NCBI GenBank assembly: GCA_013180625.2 | Contig: SNVD02016092.1 | Coordinates: forward strand, 1,054,001 to 1,118,000 | Reading direction: 5' to 3' | DNA: 64,000 nucleotides | From: Boswellia sacra | Taxonomy: Eukaryota; Streptophyta; Magnoliopsida; Sapindales; Burseraceae | Shown: one piece after another, positions 41,700 to 52,695 of the stretch | Numbering within the stretch: the first letter of the stretch is position 1 | Layout: each line of letters begins with the position of its first letter | Notes under the pieces: generated by a model | Told to the model about the DNA's origin: nothing | What the model saw: only the letters and a program-made list of their open reading frames with translations | Databases searched by the model: none | Translations under genes and position numbers: made by a program

Positions 41700-43617
41700 C
41701 TGTTGACCCAGGTATGGCAACCGAAGAGGGGGGGTGAATTGGGTTTTTATTTATAAAAACGGACTTAGAAAACTTTTCTTCAAAGATCAAAATTATTTAA
41801 ATCCTTCTTTGAGAACAAAGGTGAAGAAGATGAAATAGAATACAATCAAGAGAATGGCAATAAAGAACAATCACAAGTGCAAGTAAATGTAAAGAGATAG
41901 GGATAGAGAGAGTGCAAACTCAATTTACGTGGTTCGGCAAACCTTGCCTACGTCCACGGGCTCCTAGCTCCACGAGCTAAGTTTTCCACTAAGTTGTAGA
42001 AATCTTTACAACTTGCTTGATGAACAACCTCACCAAGACTTTTTCCTTCAACTCTTGATAACACCACACCAAGAGTTCTTCTTGATGAACAACCTCACCA
42101 AGGCAACTTCCTTCAACTCTTGATAACACCACACCAAGAGTTCTTCTTGATGAACAACCTCACCAAGGCAACTTCTTCAACCCTTGATAACACCACACCA
42201 AGAGTTCTTCTTGATGAACAACCTCACCAAGGCAACTTCCTTTAACCCTTGATAACACCACACCAAGAGTTCTTCTTGATGAACAACCTCACCAAGGAAA
42301 CTTCCTTCAACTCTTGATAACACACAACAAGAATTCTTCTTGATGAACAACCTCACCAAGGAAACTTCCTTCAACTCTTGATAACACACAACAAGAGTTC
42401 TCTCAAGGATAACTATTATCCTTTACAAGAATATCTCACTCTCACCACAATACAAGAACAAAGATAATTTTTACAACAAAAGTATAACTCTCTTCAAAGA
42501 GTAGATAAAGAATATAAAAGCTCTCTAGACTTGATATTTCTCTTTTTTTTTTTTTGCTTGATAGATACCTCTCTTGCTCTTCTTGAATGCATGGGAGAAG
42601 GGCTTCTTTTATAGGCAAATGAGATGAACTTAATCAAATGAAGACACCAACTCCAAATTTTCTGCCCACCATAAAAACCGTAATCTTCTCTGCCATTTTT
42701 GCCAATTTTTCGTTTGAAATTTGAAAATATGTAAAAAATAAAAGATCTGTACAATTGAATAAGCTTTGCAACGCATCATGAACCAAGTAATTTGGATATC
42801 TGTAGCTCAAGATATGGCCAAAACACCATTCGGTGCTCATGTAACTTGATTTTTCTTTCTTGTATCAGTCCACCGACTTACATGTGTATTATGTTGGCCT
42901 TATGTTTGAAATTTGAATTTATTCAAAGAATATGAAATCTTCTCCATTGAATCATCTTTCCAATGCCACAAGAATCAAGTCATTTAGATTTCTCTAACTC
43001 AAGATATGGATAAAAAATCATTTGGTGCTCAAATGAGTTGATTTTTCTTCTATGTGTCAGTCCACCAAATTGCATGTCAATTATGTCAGCCTTGCATTTG
43101 AAGTTTGAATTTATTCAAAACATATGAAATGTGCTTCATTAAGTCCTCTTTCTAATTCCACAAGAATCAAGTCATTTTGATTTTGCTAGCTCAAGATATG
43201 TCCAAAAGAGTATTTGGTGCTCATGTTAGCTACTTCCATTTGTCTTTCAACTTGCATAATGATTTGGACAACTTTGCACTTGAAATTTGAATTTCTTTAA
43301 AATATATGAAATTTTATAAATTGAGTAATCTTTCCAAAGGCTTAAGAATCACATCATTTGGACATCTATAGAGATATATATGACCAATTGATTGAACATT
43401 GCTCATGTGTCACATTCCTTGAGTCAAACATTGTTCTTAAACTTTGGTGCCTTTAACATGTAGTCTTCTCCTTAGCTTCAACACTTGAGCCTTTTCTTGA
43501 TTTTACAATTGTTTCAATGATATTAATCTTGCACATAAATAAACATGTTAGTAAATCACAATGAATCAATGTGTATTATTATTATCAAAATTATCATGTA
43601 GCCTTAGGGCTAACACA
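41700..43617. mobile_element. 1.9-kb insertion of uncertain class with 7-bp flanking duplication
   Basis: ATGCTCT occurs at 41693-41699 and 43618-43624, exactly bounding a block that begins CTGTTGACCCAGG and ends GGGCTAACACA. It contains 'GGGGGGGTGAATTGGGTTTT' and 'TTACGTGGTTCGGCAAACC...CTACGTCCACGGG', words common in dispersed plant repeats. It also has a minisatellite (42016-42400) and three or four diverged copies of a roughly 180-base unit with 'AAGAATCAAGTCATTT' and 'GCTCAAGATATG' (42770-43400). No long ORF. TG..CA-like ends suggest a solo LTR, but a 7-bp duplication is unusual for one. Confidence 0.6.
42016..42400. repeat. Minisatellite, about 64-bp unit, six copies
   Basis: Units run 'CTTGATGAACAACCTCACCA' through 'CCTTCAACTCTTGATAACAC' to 'AAGAGTTCTT'. 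The last two copies share variants (GGAAACT, CACACAACAAGA), showing stepwise expansion. The minus-strand ORF over it is an artefact. Confidence 0.95.
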
Positions 43618-43680
43618 ATGCTCTATGTTTGCCTCTAATCACAGCTCCACTTCTCACTCACAGGCCAATCTGGTCCATCT

Positions 43681-43920
43681 CACTATAAGAATAGTTGGAT
43701 ACGGCAACACGTTTTTCGCAACACGCGCTGATGCATGTTGCTGAATGATGCATTCCGCAACGTGTATTTCTTGTGTGTTGTGAAAAGCTTCTAAATTTCT
43801 TTTTTAAGCAACACGCATATAATGCCTGTTGTGAAAAATTATATTTTGCAACGTGCATTTTTGCACGTTGCTAAAACTATCAGATTTAGCAACGTGCTCA
43901 ACCCGCCCGTCGCAAAATTT
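43681..43920 (+). mobile_element. CACTA-type 5' end, element 2
   Basis: It starts CACTATAAGAATAGTTGG, followed by a dense array of GCAACACG/CGTGTTGC-type words in both orientations (43703-43915), the typical CACTA subterminal pattern. It lies in leftover sequence of the element 1 region. No matching 3' end was found downstream. Confidence 0.7.
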
Positions 43921-44330
43921 CTAATTGTAATTTTTTTATAATTTACTTTTTATTTTATTGAAATTAAAATTTTTTAACATAAAAAATTTAACTAATATTG
44001 GAAATTTAAAATTTTAAATATTTTTGAACATTAATATAGATATATTAGAATTAAACATAAAAATTTAACTAATATTAGAATTTCAAAAGTTTAAATATTT
44101 TTGAACTTTGGATATAGATATATTAGATTTAAAATTTTTAATGTTAAAAATTTAACTAAATTAGAATTTTAAAAAATTATATAGTATTATAATTTTGAAA
44201 ATTTAAATATTTATCAACATTATATTTTATTTAAATTATATAAAATTATGGTTTAATATAGATATATTAATTATTATGATTTAATTTAAAATTAATTTGC
44301 GAAATTAAATTAAAACAAACAGTGCTCCAA
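43921..44330. repeat. AT-rich degenerate tandem repeat
   Basis: Two to three units of about 85-90 bases with 'TATAGATATATTAGA' and 'AAATTTAACTAAT'. Non-coding, probably inside CACTA element 2. Confidence 0.6.
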
Positions 44331-47300
44331 ATAACACCTAAACGACGTCGTCTAGGATGATTATAAACACATTTTAGACTTTGTTTTGTCTCCATTCCTC
44401 TCCATCTGACCATCCTCCCTCTCATCGTTGAATGCCTCTCAATCTCACCATGCTCTCTCTCACCCTTGAACAATAACTCTCGATCTCACCTTGCTCTTGC
44501 TCTTTCACCATTCTATAAACAATTTGTTCTTCAATTGTTCGTGGAGATGTTAAAGCAGCTTTGGAAATTACTCTACGAGCCTTTGAAGGTAGATTTTATT
44601 TTTGGTATGCCCTTAATCTTTGAACATTAGTGTTATATTGGCTTTTTTTAGGAATATTTCATGCTTTCGGGTTAGGATTTGAGATTTTTTCTTTTAAAAA
44701 AATTGAGGGGTTAGGGTTTGGGTTTTCCCCTTTTTGATTTAGGATACAAGTAATTTTTTGGAATTAGATTTGGAGTTGCATTTTAGTGTCTTTCATTTGA
44801 ATTTGTTGCATTGGTTTGGTATAATTATCTGGAGCTAATGTTAATGGTATTATTGCCTTGCAAGGAAGAGTTTAGTGCTTTCAATGTAGGAAATATATGC
44901 ATGTGTATTTGTTTTTGTAAAGCTTAGTATGGTTCACTGACCAAATTGCTTGCATTGCATCTCAGATTTGTTCATGGATGCTTTAGCAATTGAAATTTGA
45001 TTGCAATCAACGTTTGAAAGAATGGTAAAAGAGGTTTTGCCGTAGGAGCTATTGTTTCACCAAAAGGAAGGTAAGAACCCATCAAGTAAAGTCACTAAAG
45101 ATTTGATTTGACGAAATCTCTGCAAAAATAACCCTAAGATATATTTTAGGAAAAGACCCATCGAGAAAAATCCTAAAGATTGAGATATTCAACAACTTTT
45201 GTATGTTGATCAAAAAAGAAGCTTCAACAGGTTTTTCTCTTCTCTTCTCTTGTCTTCACTTGTTCTTGATTTTTTAGTATAATATCTCTGTTCTTGATTA
45301 TAAAATCTCTACAGTTATTTTACTTCGATTTTGATTGTAAATTTTATATGTGCTAAAATAGACATTTTAGCAGTTTGTTTAAAATTGGTTTGACTGAAAA
45401 ATGTTAAGTATTCGATTTGTTATGAATTTTTGAAGTTGACTATGTAATACTGAATTTCAGTTTTCCTGCTGGAGATTAATTTTAGGAAAATTATTTGAGA
45501 TGCCTAGTAGTCTCATAAAATTATGAAATTTTGCAGATTTTCTTGCCTTTGTGTCTAGTTTAAATCTAGAAGGTTTTATGATTTTAGGAATTAATGGTGA
45601 ATTGTTATGTATTTCTTAATAGAAAAAGGTCAATTCTGGAAATTGCTTGATAGAACTGATGGACCATAAAACGTAAATTATTTGGATTAGCTCCTGAATT
45701 CTTGATGCTATGAAATTTCACATGATTTTATATTTTTATGTATACAAGGTCTTTGTAAAATCTAAGATCATTTGGATGAGTAGATTATTTGTTAAAAATC
45801 TGAGAACTGGCATTGCTTTGTTGTGGATGTCTGAAAGTGAAGTAATTAGTATTTGATTCGACTATGATATGAAGTTGATCATGAATTGAATATGTTATGA
45901 TGAGTTCTTTTGTTATGTTAGAACTTAGAAGAATTTAGTGAATTTTTGAAGGAGATGGCAAGCTAGATAGAACATTGACCCTAGATCTGCTTCAAGTTGA
46001 CCAAGTTTGAGCATCCAGATTTTTGAATTCACGATAACCATTAGTAAGAAGGTAAGTCTTCACTTGTTACCTTTGCATATTAGCATAAATTTCCTATGAA
46101 CTTCAGAAACTGCCCAATGCATAGCTGACTATTTTACATCTTCATTCACTTTCTGCTCAATACTATACAAACCATGTTGCATGATGTGTAATGATGGGAT
46201 TTAAATGAATATACCTTCACGCACTTAAACTTGGATAAAAAAGTTTGCTAAATTCCTTTCAGGTTGCACCTTATGAGAGACTTGCATTAAACAATGGTTA
46301 TTTACTTCCAGAAGGTATGTGCTCTTGCACTTAAAGTTATTAGTGTTGTGCTTTCATTTGGGAGATTCATAGTTATTAATGATTATTATTACATGGTTGG
46401 TAATTTAGGCAAACTGTTGTTAGAATTTAAGGAAACATAATAAAGTACTCTGCTCATGATTTTGTAAAAAAATTTTGGAAAATGTGTATATATGCTAGTT
46501 TCAAATTTGGTGGGCTAATTAGGTGTTAAGATTGCGATAATTCTTTTGTTTTTTTATTTTGTTCTAATTTTGTGTTTCCCAATATTGTTATTAGTTACTC
46601 TAATTGCTTTCTTTTTATCAATTCTTAATTATAAACTAAAAAATAACTTTTTTACTAGTAGCCTTATATTAGCAAACAGATGATAAGCTCTACATCCTAA
46701 TATATATTGTTGTTAGGAGTTGTGATTTTCTTTCCTACCAACAGTTAGGATACACTTCAATGTTCAATTGAGTCCCTGACTTTGCATGTGTATAGGGATG
46801 CTGTTTGCTTAAATTAGTGATTGCTTTGTTATGTAATTATATGAATGAGATAATTGATGAAGTTAATTTATCTAAGGTTTTCCATGTTTGTTTACTGATA
46901 AAACGTGGAAAAGTTGAAGGCTATTATGTTTGGGCTGCAATTTTAACATAATTTATAAAACCCAACAAGAGGAGTTCTACTGGAGATTTAGTTGAATATG
47001 GGAGGAGTTTTGCTGGATATTTGTTGACAACAAGAGGAGTTCTACCGGAGATTTTGCTGCGAATATGGGAGGAGTTTTGCTGACTTAGCTAGTCAAATTT
47101 AAAATATTTGCTCTAGGTTGCTGGAATTTGTCATGTGAACTTTGAATTTGATTTGGTTGGCTATCATGTGATGTTAGCTTTGGATTTGAATTAGAATAAT
47201 AATTTGTGGTTGATAGTTACTGATGATTTAGCTTATGTATTGGTAATGATATACTTGATCTATGGAACTTGTCCTATATTTTGTTATGTGGATGTTATTA

Positions 47301-47340
47301 CTATAAAGTGTTTTTGGACTCAATTGGATGTGCACTTTAA
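44331..47340 (+). other. Non-coding region with transcription-unit character
   Basis: It starts near the palindrome ACGACGTCGT (44343-44352), then a C/T-rich stretch like a 5' UTR and several GTAAG/GTAG donor-like sites and T-rich tracts (for example 44585, 45070, 46050). It has no ORF over about 60 codons and no homology I can name. It could be the intron-rich leader of CACTA element 2, a captured gene fragment or a decayed non-coding gene. Confidence 0.4.
46963..47090. repeat. 65-bp tandem duplication
   Basis: Two copies starting CAACAAGAGGAGTTCTAC (46963 and 47028), each with 'GGAGATTT' and 'ATATGGGAGGAGTTTTGCTG'. Confidence 0.9.
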
Positions 47341-47570
47341 TTTTTAGTTCACATTGAATTTCTAAATGAATTTGAAATACAAGAATGCATAAATTAAATA
47401 ACAAAAAATCATAATTTTACAAAACTAAATTTAAATATTGTGATAGAGATAGAGAATCATAAATTTTATCACAAACAACATAATTTACATGCCAAAAATT
47501 AACCACTAATTTTTGTGCCAGAAATCAAATGCTAATTTTTCAGCCAAAATTAAATTGAAATAAAAAAATC
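47341..47570. other. AT-rich junction sequence
   Basis: Nothing recognised. It separates the region above from the truncated LTR of copy E. Confidence 0.4.
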
Positions 47571-49142
47571 AATTCCTCTCAAACATGGGGTAAATATGAG
47601 TTGGATTTCATCATTTGTTATTCTTCAATAATAAAGTAATTATGCTTCTAAACACTTCAAATCATTCATTCATGTAATTCAAATATTAAATCAATCAACT
47701 CAAGATTTGATAAATAAGGAATTCATCACCGTCATATTTGAGTTTATTCAATATTTATCAAGCCTCTTTAAGCATACATTCGTCTTACATTCATATATTC
47801 ATTCTTAGTAATGGTCTCTCACAATCAATATGAGTCTACCATCACTTCATGGCATCATACAATCACAGTTATTCATTCATATCTCTAATCATTGTAACTA
47901 TTTAAAACAAATCAATCAAAATCATAAATAAAGCCATAAACTAAATTTGATAATTCTATCATGGCATTCTCTAGCCTATTCATAGCAATTTTAGCATAAT
48001 TCAATTGATCATGGCAATTTTAAATATGGCAATTCTAGCCTAATCATGGCACTTCTAGCTTAACTCAATAAATCAATCAAGACAAGCGTGGCAATTTCAA
48101 TCAATCAAGGCAAACATGGCTTGTCTAGCCTAATTAAATTAATCAAAGCAAATGTGACAATTCTTGCCTAACTCTATGCTAATTTCTAGCATGCCACAAG
48201 AACAATCATAAGTTTGATTCCTAATGATGATTCTAATTATGTGCTCTTGAGCGAGATTCTAAACATTTAAACAAGAAATAAAATCCCTATTCATGTTTCT
48301 AAATAAGGAAAGGATCGATGACTTACCTTGACAGGGATTTTGATCTTACAAAACAAAGGTTTAAACAATTCTATAAAACCCTAATCATGCTTCTAAGCAT
48401 TAAAATAAATCCTAAACATGCAAATTCTAATCATAAAAGTAACCTAAACATGCTTAATTCTAGGCAAGAAAATAAAAGAAAAAATAAAAAAGGGGAAGAG
48501 AGAAGACATGCCGTGTTCAAGTTTAGAGCAATGAAAAACGCTCGAAAAACTTTAACTAGAAATGTGTCCTTGAATTTTCAAGTGTGTCTTAGACAAAGAG
48601 CAAAGAGATAGATATTGTGTGTTTGAAAGTGAAGAGGAGGGCTATTTATATAGTGTAAGGGGTGTGATGGAAAAAGAAAGCAAAATTCAAAAAAATTATC
48701 AAAGAACAATCAGCCGATCGTGAGAGGATAGCCAACCAGTGGTGCAACAGCTAGTTGACTGTGGATGAACCACTGGTTGGTGGGTCCATAGCTGATTGGT
48801 GGTGGCCCACCAACCCTTCATTCTTTCATTGTTTCTTCAATGCAGTCTCTTTCTACCATTCGTTTGTTCAATCACGCGTAACTCTTCGAGTTTAACTCAG
48901 ATTTGCGATTCGTAAAATTCTAAAACAATGAGACATTTGTATCTTTACAATGGTATATGTCTTATCATCAAATCCTTCTAGATTGATTTTTTGCAGCTTT
49001 CAAAGTTGAGAGTTGGTTTTCAAAGCTTCTTGATTTCTCACCTTAATTCACTTCTCTTTTCCTTTGAAGGATAATTTTTCATTTATATTGCTTAACACTC
49101 ATTCGTGTTTCATCATCGAGCTCTAAAAATCAAGTGTCTATA
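47571..49142 (-). mobile_element. 3' LTR of copy E, truncated
   Basis: Homologous to 6190-7843; the first 410 bases or so (the LTR 3' end) are missing. TATATAAA is at 48652-48645 (minus). The ATG before the splice donor is lost (GATCAAAATCCC), although AAGGTAAGT survives. It adjoins a PPT at 49143-49157 (minus AGTAGGGGGCAAGC). Confidence 0.85.
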
Positions 49143-49299
49143 GCTTGCCCCCTACTTTGGAGAAGCTTGTGAGACACAAAGATTGACAAAGTACTCTTAC
49201 TTCATCTCCCCTTTTCTCATTTTGACATCTTCTCCCTCATCTCCCCTTTTCAACTCCTACAAAAAAAGATGTGTCCACTTAAGGACTAATGTGCCCATT

Positions 49300-49640
49300 T
49301 GAGGGCTAATTAACATCATTCTAATAAAAGAAAAATGCATCCTCATGATGCATGATGTGCACTCTTTTAGTGCAGACAAATGCTCCTTCTAATGCATGGA
49401 AAACATCCTTATGATGCACAAATTGCACTTTTCTTGTGTAGACAAATGCATCGTTCTAATGCATAAAATGCATGTTTAAGTGCTAACAGGTGCATCCTTA
49501 TGATGCTAATATGAAACACTCTTAAGTGCACCTACTTCTTAGGGTTTTAACATTATTCAATGCACCTACATCTTAGGGTTTCTAACATTTTTCAATGCAC
49601 CTACTTCTTAGGATTTCCTCTCATGCATGCCTATTGGGGA
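49300..49640 (-). repeat. Tandem repeats, copy E
   Basis: Inverted equivalent of 5335-5776 and 23080-23410, with words 'AGTGCACCTACTTCTTAGGG' and 'GATGCA(C)'. Confidence 0.8.
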
Positions 49641-50289
49641 AAACGTCTATCATGCAAGGCTTCATGGTCTTTAGACCTTTCATTCTTCATGCCTTTGTTT
49701 CAGTATTATTCATTAGATCTCTTCAAACTTTGCATTTATTAGGTTTCATGCCCTTTTTTTTGACTATTTATTCATTTTTAATTGATCTCTTCAAACTTTG
49801 CATTTGTTGGGTTTCACGTCGTTCTTCTGAGTATTTCTTGTTTCTTTTCTTCACTTATTGATTTCTTCATATCCAATGGGCAAAGTTCTTGATATGTTGT
49901 GTTGTCTTGGACTCACTAGGGAAAGCTTTTCATGAAGGATTAGGTCTTCGTCCATTCTTGCAAGTTTCAGCTAAATATCAAAAATCTCTTGATGGTTTCA
50001 AATCAATTAGTTTTGACTTTGCAACGTGTTCTTCAACAAATTGCTTTCTTGTCCCTGTAGGAATTCTTTTCATGTGTGTTGATCAAAAATTCTAATGACT
50101 AATATTACTCAACTTTCTTTGTGAGTTACTAAATTATTGCCATGGCTGAGTGCTTGTCACTGGTTTATGTTCAAAATTCTTCAGATTTCGCGTCGATGTA
50201 GAGTTTTTCTTTTTCCTCATTTTTTTTTAATTTTTTTGCTTTCTTCTTTCTTCTTTCTTCTTTCTTCTTTTTTCTTGGCCTTTTACCCT
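49641..50289 (-). other. Non-coding segment and pyrimidine tract, copy E
   Basis: Inverted equivalent of 4600-5330, including a CTT-rich tract (50205-50280) and the conserved CCCTCATTAAGGGGAC block (50297-50312). ORFs here are short and Phe/Ser-rich. Confidence 0.6.
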
Positions 50290-51080
50290 TCTGTCCCTCA
50301 TTAAGGGGACTGCCATAATTCCTTTGAGGCATGTTGAGTTTCCAAGGTTGATTTCTTATGCTGAGTGGGCTCGAGGCACATTACTATATATTAGACTAGG
50401 TCAAACTACAAGTGAGATTCCTCAGCCTTCTGTTGGTACTGGTCACAGCTCTTCCAGTCATGCCGGTAGTTCTTCGACTCGTTATAGAAGGAGATCAAGG
50501 GTTTCCTCCTTTTGGTATAGGTACCTTTGCCTCTTTTGCTACTGCTTCTCAACAGCCACGTCAGCTTTAGTTCCTCCAGCCATTTTATCTGGTCACATGA
50601 TTGGTGATCATTATCAATTTCCTAGCAATGTGATCTGTAAATGGGATGCCAATGGCCAGATCGACAACTATATGATTCATAATAATCCAAACATGGTTGT
50701 CCATTTCGTTCCTAATTATACAACTTTGGTATGCATTCTTACTTTTGTCTTCTTCAAATTTCCTATCATTTCTCAAATTTTGTTAGTCACAAAAATGCAA
50801 TGCAATGCAGGTTTTGAGATCTTCCATAGAGCGCATATTTAGGATGCAGGCTACTTCGCATCGTTATATCCTACAAATGTCTCATCAGTATTAGGTAAAA
50901 ACAAATTCTCTTATGCTTCCATGTATGCATGATTCTTATTTCTAATAGTCTTTCTAAGTATATGCTTATTGCTTAGATTAGACAAGTTGTTAGGAGAATG
51001 CATGTTTGGAGTGAGAGATCGAACAGCTTTAGCCTCAAATTGCTTCATTTTCTATTGCCATCAGGTTTCTGTTGTTTTCC
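50290..51080 (+). pseudogene. PMD gene remnant, copy E, core deleted
   Basis: The upstream block of the gene (ending near 50312) is joined directly to C-terminal exon sequence: 'VEFPRLISYAEWARGTLLY', a Ser-rich linker 'HSSSSHAGSSSTRYRRRSR', then 'VICKWDANGQIDNYMI' and 'VVHFVPNYTTL' before a GTATGC donor at about 50730. An open frame of 172 codons from 50324 survives, better preserved than in copy B. The promoter, first exons and the PMD core are absent. The junction lies about 300 bases further into the gene than in copy B. Confidence 0.65.
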
Positions 51081-51359
51081 TTTTGTTGTTCTCTTAATTT
51101 CATTTTATGTATGAACTTCTAAAGAAATAAGTTGTACAAACTTCAAAATTTCAATGAAAACTTTTTATTTTCATCATTGTACACTATTTTTTAAGCTATA
51201 CATATTTTGATCAATTTTCATCAAAATTTGTGCAAATTTGTTTCTACACCATCATTTATTCAATTCTAAACAAAATTACAAAATTGGAAGTCACATGCTT
51301 GAAATTACTCATTGATATGCGAATCAAAAGTTGAGACTAGACAAAGGAGTCATGGGAGG

Positions 51360-51515
51360 GCTTTCTGCAATAGCTATAACTAGTCAGTGGTTGGATTGTT
51401 GGTCGAATGTCCTACCACTATTGGCAGATGGTGGGGCTGCTGGCTGGTAGTCCACTTACTACATTTTGTTGCCTTTCCCCCAACTTTCTTTTTTGCCTTT
51501 TTTTCACTATTTAAG
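51360..51515 (+). promoter_or_regulatory. Putative promoter of DUF7745-like gene, copy E
   Basis: TATTTAAG (51508-51515) follows a cluster of LTR-like words ('AGTCAGTGGTTGGATTG', 'GGTCGAATGTCC', 'GCTGGCTGGTAGTCC') at 51390-51455, collinear with copies A and B. Confidence 0.5.
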
Positions 51516-51539
51516 GATTGTTCTCTTTCACTTGTTTTA

Positions 51540-52250
51540 CACCTTCCAAATCTTGTTCTCACACTTTTTGAGTTTTCTTGCAAGCTTCTAACACTTCTTT
51601 ATGTCTTTTAGCATGCTTGAGACTACTCTCAAGGTTCTTCAGCCTTGCTTGAAGCTTCTGAAGGACGATGACCAGAAATGACTCGATTATAATGGTCTTT
51701 CAATTTGAAATTTCTTTGACATGTGAAGCTCGATATCCTTTTTTTCAAGGACTGCACGACCTTTTAGGATTCTTACAATATCTATCACTTCAACTGGTGA
51801 GAACTTTGGCCCCTATATGAGGAATTTTCTGCCATACTTGGTTGTCATTTGTCTCGTTCTGAGAGCATCATTCTACCTATTGTTAAGACACCATCAATGT
51901 TCGACCTTGCCGATTTCTTCAACTTTCCATTTTTAGCCATGGTAACCTAGACCAAAGGTGGTAGATTGATATTGTATTCTATCACACCTCTGCTTGGGAT
52001 GATTAATAAAACCTTGTCCAGTTGGCTATGCTTGCTTTAGTTTTGCTTACTTCAGCAATTTCTACTGGTTTCACCAAACAACTCTGGAGATCCACATATT
52101 ATGACCATTATTTCTCGAATGGGACTTGGTTTCACTATAGTTCCCTTGATTCTTGCGGAGACATTGATTAACTAGATCATGTTAGGATCGATCTAAATCA
52201 AAGGTTTCGTAGCGGTCTTCTGCTTCTACAGGTATTTTTCTTTTCAATCC
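51540..52250 (+). pseudogene. DUF7745-like gene, 5' part, copy E
   Basis: Plus strand, collinear with 9600-10250. Frames at 51700-51900 hold 'FFKDCTTF', an E/L/W/Y-rich 'ELWPLYEEFSAIL' and 'MFDLADFFNFPFLA'; 52090-52240 holds 'HYYDHYFSNGTW'-type frames equivalent to copy B 'MTIISQIGPSF'. Stops and frame changes are frequent. The 3' part after the minisatellite is lost to the insertion of copy H. Family call as for copies A and B: plausible, unproven. Confidence 0.45.
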
Positions 52251-52650
52251 TAATTTTTACCTAAGTTACCCTTTTGGGTTTTCAACTGAGTAGGTTTGCC
52301 TTAACTTTTGCCTAAGTCACCCTTTTGGGTTTTTAACTTAGCGGGGTTCGCCCTAACTTTTGCCAAAACCGCCCTTTCAGGTTTCAAATTAGTGGGCTTT
52401 TTCTTATTTTTATCATTTTTTCTTCTCATTTTTTTTTCTTTTTGCCCTAACTTTTGCTTAAATTGCCCTTTTAGGTTTCAACTTAGCGGGCTTACCTTAA
52501 TTTTTGCATAAGCTACCTTTTTGAGTTTTCAACTTAGCATGCTTTTTCTTTTTTCTTTTTACCATTTTTTCTTCTTTATTTGCCCTAATTTTTGCCTAAG
52601 TTGTCGCTTCAGGTTTTCAACTTAGCACGCTTTTTCATATTTTTCTTTTT
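52250..52650 (+). repeat. Minisatellite in DUF7745-like gene, copy E
   Basis: Six or seven units with 'TTTTGGGTTTTCAACT(T)AGC' and 'GCCCTAACTTTTGCC', period about 60, longer than in copies A and B. Confidence 0.85.
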
Positions 52651-52695
52651 TTTTTTCAAATTTGGTTGCAAGAGAGGTCATCTATTTCGGCATGA

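Larger units (their letters stand above)
49143..52695 (-). mobile_element. Internal 3' region of copy E
   Basis: In element orientation (minus) this is the PPT-proximal part with both antisense genes on the plus strand. The order matches copies A and B. It is cut at 52695 by the LTR of copy H, inserted into the DUF7745-like gene just after its minisatellite. The first 150 bases (49158-49300) match 7861-8010. Confidence 0.75.

Noticed and set aside
42177..42389. 70-codon minus-strand ORF with repeated protein sequence
   Set aside because: It is the 64-bp minisatellite read in an open frame; unit length is not a multiple of three and the repeats change frame.
49560..50095. Several 60-90-codon plus-strand ORFs in copy E
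   Set aside because: They lie in the repeat and pyrimidine-rich part that is non-coding in copies A and C and are not conserved as frames.
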